64,000 nt of DNA, taken from the IMG/VR virus record IMGVR_UViG_3300050821_002847, positions 1 to 64,000 of that record; one strand, written 5' to 3'. The notes under the pieces were generated by a model that was not told the origin of the DNA, ran no database searches, and was given only the letters and a program-made list of their open reading frames with translations. The DNA comes from a virus. The position numbers were made by a program, and so were the translations under genes. Of this stretch, positions 6,949-15,134 are shown one piece after another; the stretch's first letter is position 1, and each line of letters opens with the position of its first letter.

Positions 6949-9168
6949 ATGTACGCGGAAAGTAAAGTAATGGAGCGTCTCGCCCTCGCCGAGCGCGAGT
7001 TCGGCATCTCCCTCGAATACCACACCATCGAACAAATCTCCGACTTCGACGCCCGCCTGCGCCGCGAGGACAAATACCTCTACAACGCCCTCGGCGCACC
7101 GGAGGGCGTACAAAACCTCTCCGCCGAAGACGCCCGCTGGATTCTCAACGAACAAGTCCTCTGCCTGTGCGACGCGGTGTACTGTCTCACGCGCTATGGC
7201 TTCATTAAAAACCAAGAGAACATCATCGAACGCTTCCGCTTCCGCATCCCGCAGCGCCTCCTGTTCGACATCATCTGCGAACTAGAAGAGATGGACGCGG
7301 CCATCGAAATAATCCTTCTCAAAGCGCGCCAGCTTGGCGTTAGCACTATCGTCGAACTCCTGATCTCCCATAGAATAATTTTCAGCTATGGTATCAACGC
7401 TGTCATCGGCTCAGCCGACCGCACCAAGACCGCCCTGATGGCCAACATGCTCTTCTTGTTCTACGACATGCTTCCGGTGTGGCTCAAGCCTCGTGAGACC
7501 CGCCGCGTAGAGTCCGACCAGGGGATGCTTGTGTTCGGCCAGAACGCTACGGGAGTCTCGTTCCAGCACGGCGCGCAGGCGACTGGCATCGCACGCGGTA
7601 CCACGCCCACGATCTACCACCTGAGTGAAATCGCCGCCTTCTCCGACCCTGTGAATCAGATCGAAGCCTCCTTGTTCAAAGCCGTCCACGCTTCTCCCGG
7701 CGTGTTCGGCGTACTCGAAGGCACTGGCGAAGGCGACAAAGGCTGGTGGCCGGACACATGGCGTCACGCCAAGATCAACTGGCCTTTGCATCGCGCCCGC
7801 CTCTGTCCTCTCTTTCTCCCATGGTTCTGCGGCGTGGACATCTACCCGACCGCGACATGGCTGCGCATGCGCCCGGTGCCCTCCGACTGGCATCCCAACC
7901 ACGACACGCGCCTGCACGTCGCCAAGGCGGAACTCTTCGTGCAATCTACTCCTCTGCTCGCGAAATACCTCCTCGCGCACCTCGAACGCACCGCCGGATT
8001 CAAAGGCCGCATATGGCGCATGCCTCGCGAGCAACAATGGTTCTGGGAGGTCGAGCACGAGCAAGCGAAATCCAAGGGCATCGAGTCCGTCTTCCTGCAA
8101 GAGATGGCAGGCGACGACGAAGAAGCCTTACAACGCAGCAGCGAGTCCGTCTTCGGCCATGAAGCCATGGCTGAAATCGAATCCCGCCGCGTTAAAAAAT
8201 TCGAGTGCTACTCCCTCTCCGGCCAATCCATCGAATCCACCCACGAGGTTACGCCCGAATACTTCGACTACACCCGCGAGCGCCTCCCTATCCGCTACGC
8301 CTCGCGCACCCACGGCGAGGTCTATCGCTGGGAACTCATCCCGCTCAAGGACGAACGCCTACGATTCACCAACCCACTCGATGTGGACCGCATCCTGCTC
8401 ATCTTCCACCACCCGCGCCCAGGCGTCTCCTACTCCATTGGCGTCGATACCTCCGAAGGCAAGGGCCAAGACTCTACCGCTATCAACGTGTGGGCGCTCG
8501 GAGACAAAGGCCGCCCCGACATCCAGGTCGCCGAGTACGCCTCACCCTACGTGAACCACGTGGAAGCCTTCGCCTTCATCCTGGCCATCGCCGCCTTCTA
8601 CGGCAAATTCATGGAGCAAGGCGTCACCCGCTGGCGCGAACCCTACGTCTCCATCGAACAAGTCCAGGCCGTTGGCGACACCGCGCAACTCCAGATGCGC
8701 AAGATGGGCTACTCCAACTTCCATCGCTTCGTGCGCTACGACTCGAAGAAAATCCGCAAGGCTCGCGCAAACAAAATGGGCTGGTATACCTACGGCTGGT
8801 CCCGTGCCCTACTCATCGGCAACTTCGTCCATGCCGCGCAGTCCGGCTGGGCGGAGATCAACTCCCCGTGGCTCATCGACGAAATGAAACACTTCGAGGT
8901 CCACATCACCAAGTCCGGCAAAGAGAAACTGGAGCACGAAGAGGACATGCACGACGACCGCATCTTCTCCTCCGCCGAGGCCATCTTCTGCCCGCACGAC
9001 ATGGACGTACTCGCAGACCGCTCGAAGCGCCGCATGGTGGAGACCGCCGCGCTGCCTTCGCTCGACATGTCCCCGTACCGGGGCAATGTCGTATCCGCCG
9101 CCGAGCATCGCGGGAATACTATCGACTCCATCGAAGACCTGATGTACTCTTCCGAGAGGCGACGCTAG
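6949..9168 (+). CDS. terL: terminase large subunit
   Basis: A 739-aa packaging motor and nuclease. The ATPase Walker A variant KARQLGVST lies at 125-133 and the Walker B TIYHLSEIAA at 221-230. The RNaseH-like nuclease follows, with Asp500 in GVDTSEGKGQDST, Glu570 in VSIEQVQAVGD and the HDD pair at 668-670. The order and spacing are those of tailed-phage large terminases, and at 739 aa it is on the long side. The enzyme pumps DNA into the prohead through the portal and cuts the concatemer. It starts directly after the small-subunit stop (TAG-ATG). Confidence 0.93.
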   Translation: MYAESKVMERLALAEREFGISLEYHTIEQISDFDARLRREDKYLYNALGAPEGVQNLSAEDARWILNEQVLCLCDAVYCLTRYGFIKNQENIIERFRFRIPQRLLFDIICELEEMDAAIEIILLKARQLGVSTIVELLISHRIIFSYGINAVIGSADRTKTALMANMLFLFYDMLPVWLKPRETRRVESDQGMLVFGQNATGVSFQHGAQATGIARGTTPTIYHLSEIAAFSDPVNQIEASLFKAVHASPGVFGVLEGTGEGDKGWWPDTWRHAKINWPLHRARLCPLFLPWFCGVDIYPTATWLRMRPVPSDWHPNHDTRLHVAKAELFVQSTPLLAKYLLAHLERTAGFKGRIWRMPREQQWFWEVEHEQAKSKGIESVFLQEMAGDDEEALQRSSESVFGHEAMAEIESRRVKKFECYSLSGQSIESTHEVTPEYFDYTRERLPIRYASRTHGEVYRWELIPLKDERLRFTNPLDVDRILLIFHHPRPGVSYSIGVDTSEGKGQDSTAINVWALGDKGRPDIQVAEYASPYVNHVEAFAFILAIAAFYGKFMEQGVTRWREPYVSIEQVQAVGDTAQLQMRKMGYSNFHRFVRYDSKKIRKARANKMGWYTYGWSRALLIGNFVHAAQSGWAEINSPWLIDEMKHFEVHITKSGKEKLEHEEDMHDDRIFSSAEAIFCPHDMDVLADRSKRRMVETAALPSLDMSPYRGNVVSAAEHRGNTIDSIEDLMYSSERRR

Positions 9169-9635
9169 TGCGAACACGCGGTTCTATAGAGCCGGTAATT
9201 TACTTTTACAATTATCGCGACCCCGCGCACCCCGAAGGCTACCTGATGCTCGCGCCCTACACCTCCTACCCGACTCCTCCCGGCTACGAGCGCCGCGAGG
9301 CCCGCACGCTCCCCGAAGTGGACAAAATGTACGAAGTCCTCGTGCGCCAAGAACGCCTCCAGTGGGAGCGCGAATACTTCCGCGAGGAGGCCACCTTCGG
9401 CAAGCGCCAGCAGGACCTGCGCGACCGCCTCTACGCTCGCATGACCAGTGGCAGCACCGGCGAGTACGAGAAAGACTTCATTAAATCGTGGCTGGAGTTG
9501 CGGAACGAAAAGAAGCGCCAGAAGTACGCGGACATCTTCGAGCACCGGCATCTATTCTTGTCCGCGCGGGAGAACGATATTCCTAAGGGTCGCAACGCTG
9601 ACGAGGAAAAAGTAAACCTCGATAGGATTGGCTAA
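9168..9635 (+). CDS. hypothetical protein between terminase and portal, 155 aa
   Basis: A frame of 156 codons begins with GTG at 9168, overlapping the terminase stop by one base; GAGAGG lies just upstream. The protein opens with a beta-rich segment (VIYFYNYRDPAHPEGYLMLA). A long charged coiled helix follows at 65-140. It is unrecognised. Position suggests a packaging or connector accessory protein. The same frame stays open upstream inside the terminase gene, but that part is a shadow. Confidence 0.65.
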   Translation: MRTRGSIEPVIYFYNYRDPAHPEGYLMLAPYTSYPTPPGYERREARTLPEVDKMYEVLVRQERLQWEREYFREEATFGKRQQDLRDRLYARMTSGSTGEYEKDFIKSWLELRNEKKRQKYADIFEHRHLFLSARENDIPKGRNADEEKVNLDRIG

Positions 9636-9866
9636 ATGGCCATGAAGCCAATGCATGGAGTAGAGAAGATAATGGGGCGAACCGTGTGTGCTATGGAATC
9701 GGGTCCGTTGGATGATGATCTTGGCACAATTCAATTAAGGATTACCTTTGATGACGGAGCGGTGTTTTGTTATCAGGTACAGACAAAGCCGGATGCGGAG
9801 GTAGACGGTAAGAAGTTAGATTTATCGGCGCTTACGCTCTGGGGTGTAAGGGAAGCCAATGCCTGA
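9636..9866 (+). CDS. hypothetical protein, 76 aa
   Basis: A small beta-rich protein (TIQLRITFDDGAVFCYQVQT). The start is ATG 9636 or the in-frame ATG 9642; neither has a strong ribosome site, so coupling to the upstream gene is likely. Its codon use is clearly more AT-rich than that of the flanking terminase and portal genes, hinting at later acquisition. It ends inside the portal gene start with an 8-base overlap. Confidence 0.6.
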   Translation: MAMKPMHGVEKIMGRTVCAMESGPLDDDLGTIQLRITFDDGAVFCYQVQTKPDAEVDGKKLDLSALTLWGVREANA

Positions 9867-11931
9867 AGGCGGCGACTACCAGCCCCCAGTCTACCGTGAG
9901 TGGCAGGTGCCTCCAGCCGCCGCCGCCGAAAGCATTAAGGTAGGATGGTTGAATGAAAGTACGGGCGAGGGGATGGCATGGCTAAAATCCCAGCGCGGCT
10001 ACTCCGACTTCCGCAAATCCCTCGACGTTCTCTCCGGTCGCGACGGCGGACGCCCTCCCGCCGAATATCGCAGTAAATTAAATCCCAACCCCCTGAAGCG
10101 CAACATCCGCGAGATCGTCGGCACGCTCGCCAAGCTCCGCCCGTTCTGGGGCTACCACTCGGATAATAAGGCGTATGCCTCTTGCGCCGAGATGATGAAC
10201 AAAGTCACTCGTGCGTGGTATCTCGAAGTGATGGCCGACCGCTCCATCAAAGAAGCCCTGTGCTGGGCCGCCGCCACCAACCGTGGCTGGGTCTGTCCGG
10301 TCTACACGCGCGAACTCGTGGGCACCGGCGCGGGCAACATCATCCTCGAATCCTACGGCTCCGAATCCGTCCTGCCCGTGCAACTCCCCGCCTCCGGCAA
10401 TTGGCAGAACGCCTACGCCGTGACCATCCTCAAAGAGATGCCCGTGTTCATGGCTCACGGCATGTTCCCCGCCTTCCAGGATCGCCTGCGCCCGACGAAC
10501 TCGCGCTACTGGTATATGAACGATGGCGTGCGCCGTGCCTCGCAAGGCAACATTCTCCAGCGCATCTTCGGTCGCGGCCCGACGCGCTCGGACTCTCAAC
10601 TCATGTCGGATTTGCTTATCCCGATCCGCTACACTTACGTGATCGACCTCACCATCAACAGAACAGGCCGCGAGATTCCCATGGGTGAACCCGGAGCGTC
10701 TTGGTCCTACACCGTACCCTACGTCGGCCAACTCATCCCCAAAGGTACTGATCCTACCTCCGGCCAGCCTCGCATGGAGCGCGCCAACGAAACCGATGCT
10801 CGCCTCTACCCTTACCGCCGCCTCCTGATCTCCACCGACACTGTATGCCTGTACGACGGCCCCGGCTTCGACTGGCATGGCAAATTCCCCGGCGTCTCCT
10901 TCTGCCTCGACGAATGGCCGTGGGAACCGCTGGGATTCTCACTAGTCCATGACGGCTACGAGATTAACGAAGCTATCAAGCAACTCTACCGAGGCAACAT
11001 GGACAAAGCTGCCGCGATGCTGGATATGTCGCTCGCCTTCGACTCGAACGCCGTGTCGTCTCGCGAAGCCAAAGCCTTCGACCCCATGCAGCCCCGTGGG
11101 CGCATCGCCTACGACGGCCAAGCCCTCGAAGGCCAGCCATTTCAGCCTGTGGTCCCGCCTGAAGTCCTTAAGATCGACCCCGGCACCGTAGAGTTCGCCG
11201 AGACTCTCGAACAGAAGCTCTCCGCGCAGCAAGCCCTGAACGAAGTCATGGCCCTCGCCAAGATGCGCGCGGTCGGCTCGATGGACGACATCGAAAAGAT
11301 CGCCGAGATGATGGGACCCATCGTCGAGGACATGTCGCGCTCGATGGAGCCCCCCATGCGCGACCTTGGCGTCATGGTGAAATATAACGTCCTGCAATAC
11401 TTCACCACCGCGCGGGTGATGCAGTATGTCGGTGCGGACAACGTGTCCCAGGAAATATTCGACTACAATCCGGCGTCGCTTGTCCCTTCGCATATCCCTG
11501 GCGAGAACGTGGACCAGCCCTCGCCGACCAACGCCGCCAAGCGCGCTCGCATCTTCGCCGACAACCTGCGATTCTTTATCCTGCCGAACTCTATGCACGA
11601 AATTACGCAGATGGCCATGAAGCTCGGCCTTATCCAATTGAAGAAGTCCGGCGTGATGATCGACTCACAGACCATCGCCGAGGCGTGGTCAGTACCGAAC
11701 TACGGGAGCATCGACGGCAACACGGTGATCGAACGCTGGCAGGCCGAGCAGGAGATGCAAATCCAGTTCGCCGCGCGCATGAAACAAGAGGCCGAGGGCT
11801 TGGGTCTGACTCCTCCGGGTGGTGCGGCTCCTGGCAAGCAGCCTGAGGGACGGCCCAATGCGAACACTTCCGCGCCACAGTTGAAGTCGAAGGACAACGG
11901 TGCGCGCAGCACGATCACAACATCTAAATGA
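9859..11931 (+). CDS. portal protein
   Basis: A 690-aa protein in the place and size range of podovirus-type portals. The C-terminal third (about 400-620) is alpha-rich with a long helix (PGTVEFAETLEQKLSAQQAL) and MDDIEKIAEMMGPIVEDMSR, as expected of the portal stem, wing and crown. The last 60 residues are disordered. Portals form the 12-mer through which DNA enters and leaves. The identification rests on position, length and architecture rather than a catalytic motif. Confidence 0.75.
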   Translation: MPEGGDYQPPVYREWQVPPAAAAESIKVGWLNESTGEGMAWLKSQRGYSDFRKSLDVLSGRDGGRPPAEYRSKLNPNPLKRNIREIVGTLAKLRPFWGYHSDNKAYASCAEMMNKVTRAWYLEVMADRSIKEALCWAAATNRGWVCPVYTRELVGTGAGNIILESYGSESVLPVQLPASGNWQNAYAVTILKEMPVFMAHGMFPAFQDRLRPTNSRYWYMNDGVRRASQGNILQRIFGRGPTRSDSQLMSDLLIPIRYTYVIDLTINRTGREIPMGEPGASWSYTVPYVGQLIPKGTDPTSGQPRMERANETDARLYPYRRLLISTDTVCLYDGPGFDWHGKFPGVSFCLDEWPWEPLGFSLVHDGYEINEAIKQLYRGNMDKAAAMLDMSLAFDSNAVSSREAKAFDPMQPRGRIAYDGQALEGQPFQPVVPPEVLKIDPGTVEFAETLEQKLSAQQALNEVMALAKMRAVGSMDDIEKIAEMMGPIVEDMSRSMEPPMRDLGVMVKYNVLQYFTTARVMQYVGADNVSQEIFDYNPASLVPSHIPGENVDQPSPTNAAKRARIFADNLRFFILPNSMHEITQMAMKLGLIQLKKSGVMIDSQTIAEAWSVPNYGSIDGNTVIERWQAEQEMQIQFAARMKQEAEGLGLTPPGGAAPGKQPEGRPNANTSAPQLKSKDNGARSTITTSK

Positions 11932-12122
11932 GCACTTTCGCCACCCCAGTCCAAGAAAATAACCACGCCGTCCGCGAGCGCATCTACTCGCCCGCCGAGT
12001 TCGAGCGTGTCCTCCTGATGGTCCACGAATCCCGCCTCACCGGCCAAGTGATCCTCGACTGCGCCCAGGGCGGCGTCTGTAACATCCGGGTCCGCGAAGA
12101 ACAAAAGTTAACCCCTCCGTAA
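11928..12122 (+). CDS. hypothetical protein, 64 aa
   Basis: It overlaps the portal stop as ATGA. The protein is a small alpha/beta fold with RIYSPAEFERVLLMVHESR and QVILDCAQGGVCNIRVREE. I do not recognise it. A promoter-like sequence begins 10 bp after its stop. Confidence 0.6.
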   Translation: MSTFATPVQENNHAVRERIYSPAEFERVLLMVHESRLTGQVILDCAQGGVCNIRVREEQKLTPP

Positions 12123-12131
12123 TAATTTCGC

Positions 12132-12162
12132 TTGACAGACATCCCATCCTTAAGCGTATTCT
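12132..12162 (+). promoter_or_regulatory. candidate internal promoter
   Basis: TTGACA (12132-12137), a 19-bp spacer and TATTCT (12157-12162). The spacer is longer than ideal, but the -35 is preceded by CGC as in other candidate promoters of this genome, and it stands in one of the few non-coding gaps of the late operon, directly ahead of a hairpin-rich stretch ending in a terminator. Confidence 0.5.
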
Positions 12163-12168
12163 CGCTCT

Positions 12169-12250
12169 CGACGGGAATCTGGAGATTCGCGACTGTTCGT
12201 CGCAGAAGATCGAAAGGCCCGCTCTCTTAACCGAGGGCGGGCTTTTTTAT
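12169..12250 (+). ncRNA. candidate small structured phage RNA
   Basis: About 80 nt between the candidate promoter and an intrinsic terminator fold as three consecutive hairpins: 12175-12188 (GAATC, tetraloop TGGA, GATTC), 12189-12203 (GCGAC, loop TGTTC, GTCGC) and the terminator stem 12217-12242. There is no open frame with a ribosome site inside. It could be a free-standing small RNA, or an attenuator that lowers expression of the head genes downstream. Confidence 0.5.
12217..12250 (+). terminator. rho-independent terminator
   Basis: A 10-bp stem (GCCCGCTCTC at 12217-12226 with GAGGGCGGGC at 12233-12242, one T-G pair), loop TTAACC, then six T and a further T-rich run. This is the clearest intrinsic terminator in the window, placed inside the late operon between portal and capsid genes. 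Confidence 0.85.
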
Positions 12251-12293
12251 TTCTAAGTACGAAGTCAAATCTGAGATGGGAGGGCCAATCGAA

Positions 12294-12350
12294 ATGTTGA
12301 AGGGTGAACGGCAGGCAACTGCTGATCGGCGCAAAAAGCACAAGAAATAG
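12294..12350 (+). CDS. possible basic micropeptide, 18 aa
   Basis: ATG 12294 has GGAGGG nine bases upstream. The product MLKGERQATADRRKKHKK is strongly basic; an in-frame ATG at 12276 would add six residues but lacks a ribosome site. Several similar Lys/Arg-rich mini-proteins sit beside head genes here (12484, 16704, 26752). It may be a spurious frame. Confidence 0.35.
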   Translation: MLKGERQATADRRKKHKK

Positions 12351-12483
12351 TCCGTCCCTAAGCCGGAAACGAGCGTCTCCCGAATCGAGACGGTCCCCGA
12401 CCTAGGGTCATACCGGAATAGGGACGAGGCTCACGCGGCATCGTCCCTTCCAATCTTATAGATGGACAGAAAGGATATCCCCG
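12351..12483 (+). other. gap with two hairpins
   Basis: No gene is seen. Two inverted repeats are present: CGTCTC (12374-12379) with GAGACG (12387-12392), and AGGGACGA (12420-12427) with TCGTCCCT (12441-12448). Neither is followed by a T-run, so they are not typical terminators. They could be an mRNA processing or protection structure, or a protein-binding site ahead of the capsid genes. Confidence 0.45.
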
Positions 12484-12657
12484 ATGGCGTACGGAATGAC
12501 AGGCACCCGAGGCAAGGGCGCGGGCCGAATCCAGAACATGGCTAAGCTCGGCGGACCACGGCGTAAGCTCGCGCTCAAGACCGATGTGCGCGAAGAGAAT
12601 CTGGTCCACAGCAATTTCAAACGCGCTCATAAGTCCGGCCCGCACAAGAAAGTTTGA
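12484..12657 (+). CDS. basic small protein, 57 aa
   Basis: ATG 12484 follows AAAGGATATCCCCG, a moderate ribosome site. The protein is Gly/Lys/Arg-rich (TRGKGAGRIQNMAKLGGPRR) and ends in HKSGPHKKV. High charge and the position beside capsid genes suggest DNA binding or condensation in the head, but this is an inference. Confidence 0.55.
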   Translation: MAYGMTGTRGKGAGRIQNMAKLGGPRRKLALKTDVREENLVHSNFKRAHKSGPHKKV

Positions 12658-12663
12658 TGCCCG

Positions 12664-12957
12664 ATGGCGACAGCCTCAAGCGCACTGACTCCCCCGCCGG
12701 GGATGGACGACCAGTCGCAGCAGAACCCTACGTCCCCCGCTGCTGCTTCTCCGGCCCCGCCGGAACCTGCTCAGGGAATGCAGGCCGGGACGCAAATGGT
12801 CATTGGAGTCGTATCTGGGCTGCGCGCTATCGCCAAGGCATTTCCCGCGACCGCGCCAGACATCGCTCAAATCAACGATCTGATGCGGCAAGTCATGGCC
12901 AAGATGATGAGTAGCCAGCAGACCGGCGAGCCCGCCGCGCCGCCGCAGGGAGGATGA
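12664..12957 (+). CDS. hypothetical head-region protein, 97 aa
   Basis: I prefer the frame starting at ATG 12664 over the overlapping frame from 12657, because its C-terminal half is a coherent helical domain (IGVVSGLRAIAKAFPATAPD, then INDLMRQVMAKMMS). The N-terminus is Pro/Ala/Gln-rich linker. Proteins of this pattern often sit between portal and scaffold in phages; the function is unknown. Confidence 0.6.
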   Translation: MATASSALTPPPGMDDQSQQNPTSPAAASPAPPEPAQGMQAGTQMVIGVVSGLRAIAKAFPATAPDIAQINDLMRQVMAKMMSSQQTGEPAAPPQGG

Positions 12958-12959
12958 AA

Positions 12960-13832
12960 ATGGAATTTGCAGAATATCTGAAATCGCAAGGCGCGTCGCC
13001 GGAAGACATCAAGGCACTGACCGAGGGCTCCTTCTCAGGCGTCGCTCGCAAAGCCTTCGAGAAGCTCCAGTCCGACGCCGCCGAAGCCACGCGCAAGGGC
13101 GTCGAGGCTGAAGCCAATGCCGCCAAGTACAAAGAGGACGCCGAGAAATGGTTCAACGAAAAGGCCGTCCCCGAGTACAACCGCATGGAGCGTGAATCGA
13201 CTCTCGCGAAGGCCAATGAGGCTCGCATTGTCGCAGCGGTTCTTGCATCGCAGGATGAAGGACTGAAGGAGATCGCCAAACAGATGGGCTATCCCACAAA
13301 CGGCAGTCCAAATCCGAACCCGAATCCCAATCCGAATCCCGCGCTGCCTGCTGGCTTTGATCCTGCCAAGTTCGTCACCATGGACACCCTGAACCCTTTG
13401 ATGGATCGCGTGGGCGAAAACCTCGCGACGCTCGAAGACATGGTGTCCGAGCACGTGCAACTCTTCCCCAGCGTGCGGCTGAGCGTGCGCGAACTCCGCA
13501 AGGAAGCCCTCGCCGCGAAGAAAAACGTCTACGAATACTGGGAGCAAAAGTATAAGGTTCCCGACGCGCGCACCGCCGCTGAAGCCGCGCGACAAAAGGC
13601 TCACGACGATTTGCTCATCAAGCAAGGTGCTGACGCCGAGCGCGAGCGCATGACCTCGCTCTACGGCAACCCAGAGACTCGCCCCCTAGCGACCTCCACC
13701 TCCCCCTTCGCCACACGCAAAGAAACTGGGCGTGACAAGCAGCCTTGGGAGGCCGGGGAGTCGAATCTCGAACGGGATCGCGTGTCGCGGGCGACCAAGC
13801 ATGTTGTGGAGATTGCCTCGAAGACGGCTTAG
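12960..13832 (+). CDS. putative scaffolding protein
   Basis: A roughly 290-aa, highly charged, mostly helical protein directly upstream of the major capsid gene, the normal place for a scaffold. It has long Lys/Glu/Ala helices at 15-110, a proline-asparagine repeat (six NP units near 117-128) as a hinge, then another helical part. The ribosome site GGGAGG abuts the ATG at 12954, so ATG 12960, six bases further, is the better start. Scaffolds direct prohead assembly and leave before packaging. Sequence motifs are absent, so the call rests on position and composition. Confidence 0.55.
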   Translation: MEFAEYLKSQGASPEDIKALTEGSFSGVARKAFEKLQSDAAEATRKGVEAEANAAKYKEDAEKWFNEKAVPEYNRMERESTLAKANEARIVAAVLASQDEGLKEIAKQMGYPTNGSPNPNPNPNPNPALPAGFDPAKFVTMDTLNPLMDRVGENLATLEDMVSEHVQLFPSVRLSVRELRKEALAAKKNVYEYWEQKYKVPDARTAAEAARQKAHDDLLIKQGADAERERMTSLYGNPETRPLATSTSPFATRKETGRDKQPWEAGESNLERDRVSRATKHVVEIASKTA

Positions 13833-13861
13833 CAACGTACGACTCAAACTGGAGGACGGCA

Positions 13862-15121
13862 ATGTCTGACAAATTCGGATACATGGTGCGAAGGATCAGC
13901 ACTCGCGTCGTTATCGACATGGAGTCGATGGAAGTCATTGAGCGCGAGTCGTACCTGTATCAAGGTCCGATGGAGTTGTGCCTCGATCCAACGTTCGACC
14001 AGATCAGTGCGACAACTCTTGCCGACCTTAGAGAAGATATACTTTATGATAATTTTTTTGTGGACACCGCATGGCAGCGCAAGATGCGCGTCTCCGGTGC
14101 TCTCGACGAGTTCCTCGGCGGCACCATCATGCAGACCCCGTTCATGTATGACCGTGTGAACGGCGGAGCCATCGCCCCTGGCTCGGACATCACCGTCCTG
14201 CAAAAACAAATCATCGCTGCGACCGCCTTCGTGCCCAAGGAGTACATCGAGCAGGTCCCCTTGAACCTGTTCCAGACCAACGTGATTCAAGGCTCCGGCC
14301 CCGCCGTGAAGGTCAAGCTCGTCGATACCTACATGGCCAACGCGGTCCAAGCCTTGAATACGGACATCGCCATCGACTTCTACCGCCACGGGCAAAATAT
14401 CTCCGGCTCCAACCGGACCATCTTCCTCAACGGCCTCACCGAAGCCCTAAACGACGGCATCAACCCGTCGTGGGATGGCAACGTCTTCCCGACCTACGGC
14501 GGACAGAATCGCAACGGTGCCGTGACTGTGACCCTGAACTCCGTGCCTGTGTGGTGCGGAGACCAAGCCGGTAACACTGGCCAAGTGACTTACAAAGTTC
14601 TCGTCGAACTCTATCTGAACTGCGTGCAGCGCCCGGACATTGGCCTGTGCAACAAGGCCCTCTACGCCTACCTGCTCGAACGCCAAGAGCCCAAGCAGCG
14701 GTTCGAGACGCAGCAGGACGTGTCCATCGGCATGTCGGGCCTGAAGCTCCTCGACGCGATGATCTTCGAGGACAAGCTCGCACCCTCGACTAAGTATGGC
14801 GCGCTGCTGCCTGCTGGCCTGTCGCAGACGACCTCCATCGCGCCCGCCGCGTTCACCACGCCGACCCTCACGACCGCGCAGCGCAAGATCAGCAATTTCC
14901 CGTCGGCGACTTCCGTGAACCCCGGCGAGCCGTTCTTCTGGCTGCGCGTCAAGGGCTGGAAGATTCGCCCCTCGGCGGACCCGGAGTATAATTTCAATTT
15001 CACTCCGCCGATTCGCTCGCAGACGAACGCGGACCTCATTGTTATGTTCCTAAAAGCAGCGCTGAATATTTACTGTACGTCGCCTCGGGACAACGGCCAG
15101 CTAATCGGCGCAGGATTCTAA
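13862..15121 (+). CDS. major capsid protein
   Basis: A 419-aa protein after the scaffold-like gene and before decoration-type genes. ATG 13862 has GGAGG nine bases upstream; the frame is open further upstream but that is scaffold shadow. Length and mixed alpha/beta composition fit an HK97-fold coat protein, with a possible long-helix region (TALVPKEYIE-like, about 115-130) and a C-terminal FLKAALNIYCTSPRD. Residues 7-37 (VVIDMESMEVIERESYLYQG) share a motif with the next gene. The assignment is by position and size; no enzymatic motif is expected. Confidence 0.72.
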   Translation: MSDKFGYMVRRISTRVVIDMESMEVIERESYLYQGPMELCLDPTFDQISATTLADLREDILYDNFFVDTAWQRKMRVSGALDEFLGGTIMQTPFMYDRVNGGAIAPGSDITVLQKQIIAATAFVPKEYIEQVPLNLFQTNVIQGSGPAVKVKLVDTYMANAVQALNTDIAIDFYRHGQNISGSNRTIFLNGLTEALNDGINPSWDGNVFPTYGGQNRNGAVTVTLNSVPVWCGDQAGNTGQVTYKVLVELYLNCVQRPDIGLCNKALYAYLLERQEPKQRFETQQDVSIGMSGLKLLDAMIFEDKLAPSTKYGALLPAGLSQTTSIAPAAFTTPTLTTAQRKISNFPSATSVNPGEPFFWLRVKGWKIRPSADPEYNFNFTPPIRSQTNADLIVMFLKAALNIYCTSPRDNGQLIGAGF

Positions 15122-15134
15122 AAGGAGAACTCGG

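Noticed and set aside
8205-9167. Long open frame continuing upstream of the gene at 9168
   Set aside because: It lies wholly inside the terminase gene in another frame, with Arg/Pro/His-rich composition typical of GC-rich shadows; only the part after GTG 9168 is protein-like.
10078-10878. Long antisense frame opposite the portal gene
   Set aside because: Val/Ala/Gly/His-rich shadow of a GC-rich gene, with no ribosome site.
12654-12914. Alternative 86-codon frame overlapping 12664-12957
   Set aside because: Its composition (Arg/Cys/Pro-rich) is shadow-like, and the 12664 frame ends with a coherent helical domain.
13745-13861. Upstream extension of the capsid gene
   Set aside because: The extension overlaps the scaffold end and lacks a ribosome site, while ATG 13862 has GGAGG at a good distance.
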